This document shows, one piece after another, positions 1 through 11,194 of a stretch of DNA of 64,000 nt. The translations under genes and the position numbers were made by a program. The number at the start of each line of letters is the position of its first letter. Within the stretch, counting starts at the first letter, position 1. Source of the DNA: Heterostelium multicystogenum (Eukaryota; Evosea; Eumycetozoa; Acytosteliales; Acytosteliaceae). The stretch lies in assembly GCA_003667245.1 (NCBI GenBank), contig RCNN01000006.1:124001-188000 (forward strand), in the 5' to 3' direction. The notes beneath the pieces are model-generated. The model was not told the origin of the DNA, ran no database searches, and saw only the letters and a program-made list of their open reading frames with translations.

Positions 1-127
1 CAAGGTTTAAAACATCTCAATTAACCCTTTTGTAACCGGAAATCTCTCAAAGGTACAATCAACTGATCTTTAGAAGAGAAGATTACCATAAACCACCACA
101 ATAATCTTATTCTTAAACATCATTTTA

Positions 128-255
128 GTTTGATGATTGATTTCATTGATTCAGAATCGAATGCTTTGGTTGTCAATGAATATGAATGTTGTTTGATATC
201 ATCGATTGCTTTGTCATTGAATGATTGATTGTATTGATTCAATAGATATAGAATC
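128..255 (-). pseudogene. Relic fragment of the B-box/kelch-like family
   Basis: About 125 bases match, on the reverse strand, the part of B-box copy A near 7430-7555 that encodes the linker between the coiled-coil region and the kelch-like region (the stretch around SLTTKAFDSES). Neither the zinc finger nor the kelch part is recognisable on either side. It is best read as a decayed remnant or a stray duplicated piece, not a gene. The identity is easily seen by eye, including the shared run tttgatatcatcgattg. Confidence 0.75.
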
Positions 256-363
256 CACAGTCTTGCTCCTTGTGGATTTCATCTAATTAGGTCATATTTA
301 AATGTTCTGACCCTCATATTTGGGAATGCTTCTTATTAGATAGCTTTTAATTCTATCTAAATC

Positions 364-516
364 TTATTGATGTAAACGCCTTCCTTCAGCTACTGTATAC
401 TCCTTGTGGCAGTATGAACTAAAACAAGAAACTCTCAGCTTCCTAGATTTTAATGGAGAGCATGGATTTCGTTCATTAAACCAACCTTTTACTGGACCAT
501 ATCTAACAACTTCCAT
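364..516 (-). other. Possible coding remnant, Cys-containing, unknown
   Basis: A reverse-strand open frame of about 50 codons follows an ATG at 516, and the frame is open back to 567. The encoded segment is rich in Arg/Lys and Cys and ends in a VAEGRRLHQ-like tail. The amino-acid make-up looks more protein-like than the surrounding AT-rich DNA, but I recognise no family. The rest of 256-889 shows no convincing gene. It could be an exon of a decayed gene. Confidence 0.2.
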
Positions 517-889
517 TGTATAAACAATAAAGTTCAACCCAGGTGTAATTTTACTCCTTTCAAATTTTTAGCAAGCAGACATCACCCAATAGACTTCAGA
601 ATATATTGAAATCTTCATTGTGAACTTCAATTTTAATACAATGAAAGTTTGATAAAAATGTGGGTGTGAATCACAACTGATTTTAAACACAATTAAACCT
701 TTGTTTTTAGGTTTGGGTTAAATCAAATCAATGTATTGTGTTTAAATTAAATAAATTGTTACTTCTTTTATAATAACAGAAGCAACATCAAACATCAAAA
801 ACAAAAATCAATACACCAACACCTGACACCTATCATAGTTATAAAGTTATAGAGTTATATATATTTGTAAATATTTATTAATATTAATA

Positions 890-1268
890 ATGATTAGAGT
901 ACTTAAAAATAAAGTTGAGTTTGGTTCTAGAATCATCTTTTTACATTACTCTGATGGTCTTGTAAAATACATTGTTGATGGAATCACCTTTGTGGGAGGA
1001 CCAATGGCAAGCTGCATGGACTCATATGTTGCCAATCCAAGAGAATGGCATTAACTATGTCTTTTGCTATCAACCAGGTTGCGGTTTGGTCGTTCAGCTT
1101 TCCCCCAATGGAAATAAAGATACATTCCGTGATAATACCTGGAAGAAGGATTGGCAAAGATTCGAAATTGTGCATGGTTACAAAAATAACCCCATTACCC
1201 TTAAAAGTATAAGACAAGGAGAAACTGACTATGACAAGTTCAACTCAGGAGTCTTAAACTACATTTGA
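890..1268 (+). CDS. PLL/tectonin-like beta-propeller lectin blade protein (frame broken)
   Basis: Two overlapping frames join into one protein of about 125 residues with a one-base break near 980-985. The start is the ATG at 890. The protein shows blade-like units: a WxxxWTHMLP segment, then NGINYVFCYQPGCG, an NG turn, and a WKKDWQRF segment. The order W..W-T-x-x-P / NG..Y...Y..G.G / W..DW is what I know from Photorhabdus-type PLL lectins and tectonin propellers, which bind glycans. Only about one and a half blades are present, so this is a fragment, a small oligomerising lectin, or a chance resemblance. There is no signal peptide. The lectin call is inference. Confidence 0.4.
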
Positions 1269-1650
1269 GAAACTCTATCATCAATAGACCTCATTTATCC
1301 ATGAAAACCTGTTTCCAAACTCTTTTTAAATAAAATATTTGCCTTTACTCTTTTGTTTGTTTCTTATCCACAACAATTGTACACTTTCTTCACTAATAGC
1401 AAAATGATCATCAGGAAACTTTAAAACTCAATACCAAACAGGTTACTGTTTGATCAATTTAATTTGGAGTCAATGAGGATAGAGTAAATATTTATTTTCT
1501 AAAAAAGATCAATCAGAATGAACTTCACTCGAATCAATTAGATATTTTTTAAAATACTTAGAATTTGGTTTGCCAAAATCAATTTTATCCTAATTTGCTG
1601 ATGAAATTGAGTTATCTTTAATTGAAGAGTCTCATTTATTTTTAAGATCA
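1269..1650. other. Intergenic, no gene seen
   Basis: AT-rich spacer between two forward genes. I see no RNA gene, repeat or long frame. Confidence 0.6.
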
Positions 1651-2174
1651 ATGACAATGTTATTCAAAGAACACAGCTTACAGGTTGCTCATAAACATCT
1701 ATTTGCTTTGTTTGCCTTTACAGATGATAGATATACAAATTTTATCAATGAAGAATGGCCTCCTACCATTGAAAGTGTCTCAACACTGCCATCTTCACAC
1801 ATAGAGGAAATTAAGAATAAGCTATCCACCATTCTACGTCCACTATCCGATTACTTTTGGATATATAAAAGCAAGATATATTTGAAAAGGTTATTTGTCG
1901 AGGTACTGCAATGCCTTGATAACAATTTATTTGAAGACTTTCATATATTTATCATACAGTCAAAAAAGCGAAATGGAAGAATTGTATGATGGCAGTCAAC
2001 AGCAACAGCAACAGCAACAAACAATTTCAACCACAACAATTTCAACCACAACAACTTCAACCACAACAACTTCAACCACAACAACTTCAACCACAACAAC
2101 AACATCATCATCATCAACAGCAACAACAAAATACAGACTTTATGGATATTGATACTTTTCCTAGTTCTTTTTGA
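1651..2174 (+). CDS. Hypothetical protein with Gln-rich tail (frame broken)
   Basis: The ATG at 1651 opens 112 codons of ordinary-looking protein (FTDDRYTNFINEEWPP in the middle). A shift near 1980 leads into a second frame coding a tail of repeated QPQQLQ units, a short His/Gln run and the ending DTFPSSF. Dictyostelid proteins often carry such Gln-rich tracts, so one gene with an indel is the simplest reading. The alternative frame through the repeat gives Thr/Ser runs and is less likely. I recognise no domain in the N-terminal part. Confidence 0.4.
1996..2137 (+). repeat. CAA-rich minisatellite
   Basis: Tandem units of about 15-18 bases (caacttcaaccacaacaa type) sit between a (CAACAG)n start and a (CAT)n/(CAA)n end. 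Read in the tail frame they encode QPQQLQ repeats. This is a typical length-variable dictyostelid coding repeat. Confidence 0.8.
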
Positions 2175-2228
2175 AAATGTGATCGTGTTCTTAATTTCTT
2201 TATATTTCTTGGGCTGATAGATGGAGAG

Positions 2229-4253
2229 ATGAAACCTGCGACATTGACAATCAAAATAGTAGAGCTTTGTCGACTCATCATCAATTCAATCGAAGATAGT
2301 ATTGAAATAAACAGACTTGAGGTTATGGAGCGGTTTCAATGCGCTAGAAAGCTACTCCAGAAGGACCAGGTTTAAGGTTGAGCCTACTCGTCTCACGAAA
2401 GTTATGACTCTTTTTAATAGAGAAACACACCAATTTGAACCACCTTCAGATGGTCCACATTTTAAATTCTGTTTGATTTCACACACCGTGAGTCCTTCTC
2501 CCATTGCTTCTATAACCAAACAATTCGACCAATTACTATCGAAAATTAGTGAATTGTCAAATCATCAGCTAATATCCATAGATCTATCAGAACATGGTGT
2601 ATATCTAGGTGGTGATATCGTCGCACTCTCATTACTAAATGGATGGAACAACGAACTTATAAACAAAATAAGAGAGACATTCAAAGATTTGGCTGTTGAA
2701 CTGTTCATTGTGGATCGATTTTCTTTGGTAGATGTGCAGACCCGAATTCATAAGTTAGTTTTGGAGATCTTGAGGATGGGAAAACAATTCAATCGGAACT
2801 ACTCTGTATTTGACACCAAAGAGTCTATTATTATTAGGTCTCAAGATGCAAATCCACCAATTGTTATTTACAAACATGTATATAGATCTATTCACGAGCT
2901 ATTGGTGCTGACAGAACTTGATTGTAAAGCAGCGTACTACAGCGATAATATATATTATTCTTACAGGACCGTACGGTCATTCAATAGCAGGACCAATCTA
3001 TGTTCACGATATATGTTAAAGTGCGACTATTATCAATTAGCAACCTATCTAAACTTTCAATTCAGACCATTGAATTCCAAGAGACTCATAGCATGAACAG
3101 AAGTCAGCGTATCAACCAATTAGACCGATTAGAAATGACGAGAACCTTTCGTAGATCTTGTGAAATAATGAATGCCTTTGCTAATTCTTCACTCTTCACA
3201 AAAGAGACAAAAGAATTGTCATACCCTGAAGATTCGATAACATTGTATTTTGCCGGAAGCGAATCAAGTGGATTGGATCTTAGCAAGATTCCAAAATTTA
3301 TTGGATATCAATGGAGAGTGGATCAGCCACAAAGATTAGACTGTCAATATTTGAGCCAAACCTGTTCAATTTGTAATAACGAACTTATTTTGAATACAAA
3401 TGAAAGAGAAAATAAGTCATCTTCATCCCCAAACAAATGTAATAGATGCAACTGGATGGAGGATCATTTCAAAAAGGAATTATCTTCAACCAAAACAGAT
3501 GGATTTAGTTTGGTTGTTATGGATGTGGATGAATCATCCGATCTTAGATTCCTTCAAGTTCTTCTCAGTTCAAAATCAAATGTATTTATTTCAACGAAAT
3601 ATCCCTATCTTATTTTGAAACAACTTTTGACTCTACTGGGAACAATACCAAATACAATTGCAATATACTACCTCGATTCCAAGGATCCCAACTGTCACTC
3701 TAATTTCATCAAATGGACTAAAACAAAAAGCCCCAATTTCGAAGTCTGCATTTATAACATAAGTCCAATGGATCACTTACATTATTGCCTAGCAGAAGAG
3801 AAAGAACGAATTGCAAGAGAATTACTCAATACAAACCCAAACTTCATTGGATTGATAGTAAACCAAAGTGAAATCAAAACAACTTTGTTTTCAAGAAATA
3901 TAGGCATTGCTGCCGAAATTGAACTGACAAATGCACAGATTCATCAGATATTTACGACACCTACACAGATCATTTACCAAATATCAGACATATTAAGAAA
4001 GAAAAAGGACAACAGAACAACAAAAAATGCTATTCTAGTTGCCAATCTAAGTCTAAATAATAATACATCTGAAAATGAATTGTCCAACAATCTCAAAGAT
4101 CTACTGCACAGCATTGCAATTCAACTACTTTCCCAGCAAATATACATCTACAACTTGCTGTCGACAAACTCTTCGACTAAATTGCACTATCAAATTCTCC
4201 AAATCATCCAAAAGCTATTCGAAGGAAAACCAATCTATATTAGCAAAGAATAA
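2229..4253 (+). CDS. Large hypothetical protein with a four-Cys zinc-ribbon-like motif (frame broken)
   Basis: Three open segments follow one another without a clear intron: 2229-2377, 2317-3096 and 3093-4253. They are best joined as one protein of about 660 residues with breaks near 2370 and 3080. The first segment (MKPATLTIKIVELCRLI) is followed by a conserved-looking middle with DGPHFKFCLISHT and a later LDCKAAYYSDNIYYSYR segment. The last part carries C-x2-C followed about 30 residues later by C-x2-C (CSICN and CNRCN), which could bind one zinc. I do not recognise the family. The D-x-K-A-A-x-Y...Y...R stretch vaguely recalls a motif seen in giant-virus and dictyostelid proteins of unknown role. 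Confidence 0.5.
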
Positions 4254-4305
4254 ATAGAGCAGCGTCGCTTGATATTTTCTATCCAATTATTGAATGGCAC
4301 TACTT

Positions 4306-6455
4306 TTAATCTTGTTGAATGCAGTTAAAATTGATTTTGGTAGTTGGAGAGTTCAATCCTCCAATGATTTTCTCGAGTAGCTGCATTGAGGGAACTAGTT
4401 GTTTCGAATAAGTGTTGATTATCGGTAAGAAAAGTAAACTGAACTTCAAGTTCTTTGAATGCTGGACGACGTTGTTCGAAAGAATATCAACCAGCTGTGA
4501 TATGAGTTGCTCATCAAGATTTAACTTTAGGTTCAGAATTGTCTGGAGTACCAAAATGATATGGTCATTGATCTGGCATTTTGTCGAGAACAATGTATAA
4601 AAGACCTGTTGGACTACCACTAGTTGAGTATTACTCGGTATATTAGGTTCCTTGAGCAATTTGTTGATCAAATCTGAGTGTGATTGATTGAAGCTATTGC
4701 TCTTTATCAAGGGAACAATAACTGACTGAATAAAGGAAGTATGGTGTTTGACAAAGCATTCTTTGACACATGCAAAGAAATCTCTTGATATATTGGTTGA
4801 AAATGATTGAATCTATCAATAGAGATACTGTTAATATTTTTCTAAACCTAATGCAACACATTGATAACTAAATTTGACTTACCCTTTGATATAAAATAGA
4901 TTTAAAATATAAAGACATGATTAAAAAGCTAATATCTAACTGTATTAACTCTTTTAAGAAGAATATTATTGTCTCCTCTTTCATATCATTGTTGATCTCC
5001 ATTAACTTGATAGATGAATCAACCTAAGATATTTGTTTGGTTAGATATTGCAATACATGAATAATTATTAAATACATACATCTGTTATATTTAAAAGAAT
5101 TGGTAGATTTGCTTTTAAATTCTGGGACTTGGACTTGAGTTGAAGTCAATGCATTCTTTATATTGATAAGGGCTTCAATCTCTTCATTGAGTAGTTGTTT
5201 CTTTTCAACTGTTGGTTTATCATCGACAAAACTTGCATTAAGTAAATCGTCTTGAGATTGTTGTGAATATTGCTCGGGCTGTTGTAAATGTTGTTGAATG
5301 CCCGGTTCCTTTAAATCTGTTTTGCCATCATCATCATCTATATTCATGTTATATTCGTTCCTGATACTCTTTTGCTGATATTGCTGTAGCTGATCGGTCA
5401 TCTTCAACTTCTTCTTGTTATCGGCAACATTGATCGATGGTACCAAAGTTTCAAATAGATAGTCCCAATCATTGATAGAGTTGTCTATATCATCATCGAT
5501 TTTCATGTCGTCATCATTCTCAGAGAATTTGCGACTGTCTTCTAGATCCATATCAATATTAATAGTTGGAGCTTGTTGAAAGTCAGCACCACTTTCACCT
5601 CCATTGCTTGACATAAGCCCAACCAATCTACTGTTGAAGAGCCTTGGTTTCTCATTGATATTATACAATGACTTGATAAAGTCTGCATCTTCCTTACTAG
5701 TGGAGAATGATGAGAAGGAGGAAGACAACACCGAAGACGTCTCACTTTGACCAGTAATAAACAACAATGAATACTGCTGCTCACTTAGAAATGTACGAAG
5801 TATAGCAGCATCATAAGAAAAACAAAATATTCTTAAAGATAGTATCTATCATCGAGTGGATCACAATATCATGTTGGTATTGTCGCTTTCCATTCTCATT
5901 GATCTTAAAGCAATCTATCAATGTGACAACTAACAACTTAAAAGTATCTATGCTTATCACAATCGATGCTGCACTACTAATACTATTATTACTTTCTTTT
6001 CTACAACTATTAATATTATTATTATTTACACTATCAATGTTATATACATTCTCAATGATAGAATGATTGAGCCAATCCAATATATTATACAAAATAGATG
6101 GTTTAATGTTCAACAATCTAAGCCTTCTGTCGCTATCAAATGATTTGAGGTACTCTAACAATTGATAGATAATCTTATCACTATCTAGGCTAGAATTCAA
6201 TATCAAATCATCTAATATTGATAGGATTGGTTTATTACAACTATCATTGATACTGCTATTATTAGATATTCTGTTTATTGTATTGAATAATAATGAAATA
6301 ATATTACTATATTGTATTGTTTTTGTTGTAGTTGTATTTGTCGTCATGTCATCGTCATGATAAATAATAATAATCATAAAGCAACAAATTTCATTTTGAC
6401 ACTTACTAAAATAATCTAACATAAATCTTGGGAGATTTAGATCATAAAAGAACAT
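4306..6455 (-). CDS. HEAT-like protein, possibly FANCE-like (multi-exon)
   Basis: On the reverse strand a helical N-terminal region (from the ATG at 6455) runs through a poly-T frame break near 5816 into an acidic, Asp/Gln-rich middle (5767-5085). Short exons near 5020-4720 follow, then a C-terminal helical repeat region (4710-4306). In that last part, leucine-rich helix pairs and the phrase HSKNLKFSLLFLPIINTYSK resemble, from memory, the C-terminal helical repeats of Fanconi anaemia protein E, which bridges the FA core complex and FANCD2. That assignment is weak. The intron near 5024-5085 does not splice in frame as written, suggesting another indel. Confidence 0.35.
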
Positions 6456-6542
6456 ATGGACAATAAATGCTATACTATTTATTGTCCAACCAGCAATCTT
6501 AAGAATGATGAAATTTATTATTGATTCTGAGAGTGAGTCATT

Positions 6543-8287
6543 TTGTTTTTAATCTATTTCAATAAACAACTGATCCACACGATTCTCAATTTGTATCATC
6601 CAAATAGAATGGTTCTGATTGGTCTTTCTCAATTGAATATTTGAAGTTACCAAAACATTTACCACCAAATGAATAAATGTAACTCTCTGTTGCTGATACT
6701 CGATGATAAGTTGGAAATACAAATCCATCTTTTGGCAGGTATCATATTGAGTTTGGTTGTTTGTTTGGTCAAGACATTGTATTTGATGAAACATTTATCT
6801 TGTTTTGAATGAATGAAGAAATTTCCATTGTTGTCATGACATGCTGCGAATGGTCTGCAATCCAATTGATGTTCTGAAATGGTTTTGTTTGTCAAGTCAA
6901 ATGAAAATAGAATAATTTTACTAAATGGAAATGAATACAATATTCCATTGATGATCATTGACGATGCTTGAGTGTCATAATGTTTTGGTAATTGATGATA
7001 TCTTTCAAATGTCATTGTTTTGATGTTGAATCGATCAATTCTATGTGTTACTTCACCATTAACCAAATAGATATGATCTTGACCATCATAACAAACTGAT
7101 ATGAAATAGTCAGGATCGATTCCTTCCATGATACCAATGTGTTCAATTGATTGAGATTTGATTGAGAATCGCATCCATTTGTTTCGATTAGACAAGCCAC
7201 CAAATACATAGATATAATCACCAACTCTGATCATTGATTGGAATGTGCCACTGAAATCATAATCTAATTTTAAGTGTTCGATTGAATTGTTGTTTGAAAC
7301 ATTGATGAGTATTGCTCCATTCCCTGAGTGTGTTGAAAAGATATATGTTGATTTGTTTGAATGATCATCTTCATTGTTTGTTGTTAATTGTGATGCTTTT
7401 GATTTGATTGACAATTGTATTGATTGTTTGATGATTGTTTGTATTGATTCAGAATCGAATGCTTTGGTTGTCAATGAATATGAATGTTGTTTGATATCAT
7501 CGATTGTATTGTGATTGAATGATTGAATTGATTCAATAGATATAATATGATTGATTGATGGTCATTGTCGAATTGTTTGGTGAGTTGATTGATATCATAT
7601 CGTTGATTGTATCGATCATTGAATATTGTTTGTTTGTTGTCCAAGATGAATGATGAGAATGAAGAGGAGGATTCTATTGATGATATCAATGTTGTTGTCA
7701 TGTATTGTGAAGTTGTATCAGTGATAGTTGATGATGTATCATCATGATTATCATTGATTTCATGTTGATTATGATCGAAGATATTCACGATATTATTGAT
7801 TTGTTTGAGTTGATCAATATTATTTTCTATTATTTGTTCGATTGATTCTTTGTCATTGATGATATCTCTTGTCAATAGATGTTCTTGTTCCATGATATAA
7901 TGATAGATCTGTTTGAAATACTCTTTGATTTCCTTCTCAATTGATGATAAACTGATGTATTCAGATGATAATGTTTTCAGTATTGTCCAAATACTTTCTA
8001 ATCTTTTCTTGATGTATGAATTATCATTACTACTATCGTTATTATTATTATTATTATTATCATTATTATTGACATGATGATCATGAGTGTTATGTATTCT
8101 ATTTCTATGCAAAGACTGAGTTATCTCATTGATATGTTCACATTGTTGTAAATGATCAGAATGAAGTTTTATGTGATCATAAAAAACATAAACTACACAT
8201 CAAACTATTACACTGATAGCAGATGTATTTACATCGCTTCTCATGTTGTTGACACTTTATTCTATTGTCGTTTGAGTTTTCTTGCAT
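6543..8287 (-). pseudogene. B-box/coiled-coil/kelch-like protein, copy A (several frame breaks)
   Basis: The start at 8287 matches the start of copy D. The protein begins with a B-box zinc finger (C-x2-H, C-x2-C, C-x2-C, then H...H). A helical region follows, then a conserved TSQYMTTTLISSIES linker and a kelch-like half with VFGG and YSFGG turns. Breaks are at an A6 run at 8181-8186 inside the B-box, near 7500, near 6725, and a TGA 8-9 codons before the usual family end. Some breaks could be assembly errors; the early TGA is harder to explain that way. The 5' half including about 50 bases of upstream DNA is almost identical to copy D. Family role is unknown; B-box plus coiled coil is TRIM-like and suggests ubiquitin-ligase adaptor or scaffold work, which is inference. 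Confidence 0.75.
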
Positions 8288-8508
8288 TATTATTTATTAT
8301 TATATTATTATTTGATCTATATCTTATTATTACAATGTGACTTATAAAAAGCCCTGATAGTTCACATCCAAAACTTTAATTTATTTTTGACGACAAAGAG
8401 GGTGATTTGGACAAAGGTCAGATATAACTGAAATGTTTGAGAATTCTACTCTGTTCCTTTGATTATCTATTATTTATCATGATAAACAAATAGATATAGA
8501 TATTTAAA

Positions 8509-9019
8509 ATGGATAAAAGAAAAGAGAAAATAACTAAGCTTGCTAATACAAGATGTCAAAAATGTTTAGAATATGGTCATCGTATGTTAGATTGTTAAAG
8601 ATGAATAGAGGATATATATTAATATAGAATGATTTGATTATTGTATTGTAGCTACCTATCAATGTAAAGGAGAAAGAGTATATAACGCAAGACCTACAAG
8701 AACAGCATACCTAAACAATCCAGATCTATATAAAAATGATATAAAAAGACTATCATCTATTGAAAAGAACGATAAAGATAGTAAGAAAGAATCAAGCAAG
8801 GATAGAAAGAAGAAGAGAAGAAAGTCTTATAGTAGTGATAGTAGCAGCAGCAGTAGCAGCAGTGATTCAGATTCTGACTCCTCAGACTCGGATTCAGATT
8901 CATTGGATTCTTCAGATTCTTCAGATAGTAGCGACAGCAGTAGTTTAAGCAGTAGTGAAAGCGACAGCAGTAGTTTGAGCAGTAGTAGCGAAGATGAAAG
9001 AAAGAAAAAGAAAATATAG
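8509..9019 (+). CDS. zcchc10: Zinc-knuckle protein, ZCCHC10 orthologue
   Basis: Two exons (8509-8581 and 8652-9019) splice in frame to 146 residues. The junction completes a CCHC zinc knuckle, RCQKCLEYGHPTYQC (C-x2-C-x4-H-x4-C), followed by GERVYNARPTRTAYL. This is the ZCCHC10 signature; the human protein has the same knuckle followed by a RPSRTAEL segment. The remaining half is a Lys/Arg linker and a long acidic Ser/Asp tail ending in a Lys-rich stretch, also as in ZCCHC10. The knuckle is expected to bind RNA or partner proteins; the cellular role is poorly defined. No frame damage is seen. Confidence 0.88.
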
Positions 9020-9162
9020 AAAATAATATAAGAAATAAGTTGTTATAATAAGCTTGATGATATAATGTTTATTTATTTGAGTTTGATGAGATTCAAATAA
9101 AGAATAAGTAATAGTAATAATAATAATTATAATGATAGTAATTAAAGATCAAACGAAAGCTA

Positions 9163-10797
9163 TTAATGATTAATTAAATCACGATAATCACCACCCATCG
9201 ATTGCAAGGCTTCAGACCAGAATCTGTGGTCTTTTCCTAATTTGAAGATTTGTTCATTTGTGCAGTCGGCTTGGAACCAGGCACCTTGGTCAATCAACTT
9301 TCTCAATTCTCCTGGCTTCCATATTGAGCAACCAAACATCATCATAACTGAATCATGTGGAATCTCTTTTGACTTTATCTTATCACTGTGAAGTTAACAT
9401 GAATGCATTAGTTGGCTGATCGTCGAAATCGTTGCTTTAATACTTACCCTACATCTTTTGAAATTGCTACCACCAACATATAATCCATCACGCACCATGG
9501 TAGCACCTGGCAAGTCGCTGAATTGATGTATGATTTGCGCCATGGGAGTCCTTCGAGTCCCTTGACAATGTTGGCATGGTATTCGATCGATGATGGACCA
9601 CCGCAATACCATGGTGTCTTGGTGAAGGGTGAGAGTGGACGCTTTGAGCTGAATCTAAAGTGCTGTACCAAATTCTTTGAGTATTGGTGATTCTTAGCTG
9701 TGGAGCATTGTCGAAATTCTCTTGAAGCAATCCAATGACGGAGCTAGTTGGCAGTTGAATGATTGATGATAAAACCATAGTGGTGATCGTTCACCTGATT
9801 AGTGACCAGTACGACCGACTTCTTATATTGCATAAGTGATGGATGTGAAACCAACAATGTACCAGGCTTCACTTCCTTAGACTCGATCACCCAGAAATGT
9901 GGTTCATTACTCTTTAAACTATTGACAAGAGGTAGTGGAGTAATGAATTCATTGGGAGATGATACTGTTGCTGCCGTTGTAGTTTCTTTTGAATTCAATT
10001 GCTTTTGTCCGCCGCCAATTTCTTTCTGTTCACTGATGGTTTTACTTTCCCCACTATCTAAATCGTTTATAAATATATTGCTAACTTTGTTGATGTTGCT
10101 GCAGTTGGCATCGATAGCGCATTATCTTTGTCGTTTTTTGAAGCAGAATCCTGTAGACTAGCAATGATATCAATGATTTTCATTTGATAGTTTTGGAGAC
10201 TCTGGTGAAGCACCCAATTTTGAATCAGCAATTACTTTTGCTGCTGGTTTCATCTCCAAATCTTGCATAATCGATTTTACATCTAGAGATTCCTTCTCAG
10301 TTTGCTATCACCAAAGAAATAAAGTAAACAAACATCAATATTAATATCATTCGGCAAAGTATAGTTTATACAAGTCTACCTACCTTCTTAAGATAAGCAC
10401 TAGCCATATTTAAATTTCTTAATACCAAAAATCCATCACTAAGACAATGATTCAATTCCTAAGATATTTTATGAAGAAAACAAATGTTAGTTTTGTTGCC
10501 AATATTCTCTCTCTTTCTTCATATCATTATTAGAATAGCATGCTATTATAGTTACATTTTGAGAAGAGTAATCATATTTTGCGTATAATCTGAATAATGC
10601 TTTAAGATTTTGAGTGAATGATACACTTGGTAAAAAGTAAGTTGGTAATTGATAACGTAATGATGGAGGTGTAACGAAAAATGCTTTGTTTTTCGGTTAC
10701 TATCAAAGTAATTGCATCTCCTCAAGAGTGATCTATATAAATTCAATGATATCTTTCTATTCTGAGGATTTGAAAGTAATGAACTACTACCACTCAT
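9163..10797 (-). CDS. AlgH/UPF0301 (DUF179) family protein with N-terminal LYR-like segment
   Basis: Reverse-strand gene with three or more introns and several frame breaks. The N-terminus from 10797 contains RKISLNLYRSLLRRCNYFDS, an LYR-like helix. After a break near 10690 the frame gives TPPSLRYQLPTYFLP. A short exon at about 10458-10393 follows, then a charged linker. The core domain starts near 9880 with PGTLLVSHPSLM...SVVLVTN and ends with FGCSIWKPGELRKLIDQGAWFQAD (9345-9163). This is the AlgH/YqgE fold: G-T-L-L-V-x-x-P, then a W-x-P-G-x-L-x-x-E/D-I near the end. AlgH proteins are common in bacteria and in plastid-bearing eukaryotes; function is unclear. I infer organelle location only from the N-terminus. 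Confidence 0.8.
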
Positions 10798-11194
10798 TAT
10801 TATCTATTATCTATTATCTATTATATCCTTCACCTTATTAATATCTATATAATATATATATATATATATATATCTAATTCTACTTTTATATAGTTATACT
10901 TTTTATATCTTCTTTCTTTCTTTAATAATATTATTATGTATTTTGATGGTGGAGTGGTTGAACGATATATAATGTTAGCAGCAATAATAATAAATAGGGA
11001 TTCTCAAAATTTTTAAATGAAAACTCAACAATCGTTAGTTTTTCAAAATGATTCGAAAAATAAAAATCACTACATTTCTGCAACTTACTTACATCTGTAT
11101 TGTCGTTTGTTATGTGGTTCGTTGGTTTGTGTGGTAAACTTGTTTTTGTTGATTCTAATCGAAGTAGTTTGAACAAAAGAGTAGATAAGAAGAT
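10798..11194. promoter_or_regulatory. Divergent promoter region, AlgH-like and mL44-like genes
   Basis: The two genes are transcribed away from each other, so both promoters must lie here. The segment contains a short tattatc/tattatct tandem array at about 10798-10826, a (TA)n run near 10850-10873, and several poly-T stretches. I see no GC-rich factor site. A reverse open frame at 10934-11200 has biased, low-information content and I do not call it a gene. Confidence 0.45.

Noticed and set aside
1895..2152. Forward frame with Thr/Ser runs and reverse frame with Leu/Lys/Trp runs across the CAA repeat
   Set aside because: Alternative readings of the same tandem repeat; the QPQQ frame agrees best with dictyostelid practice.
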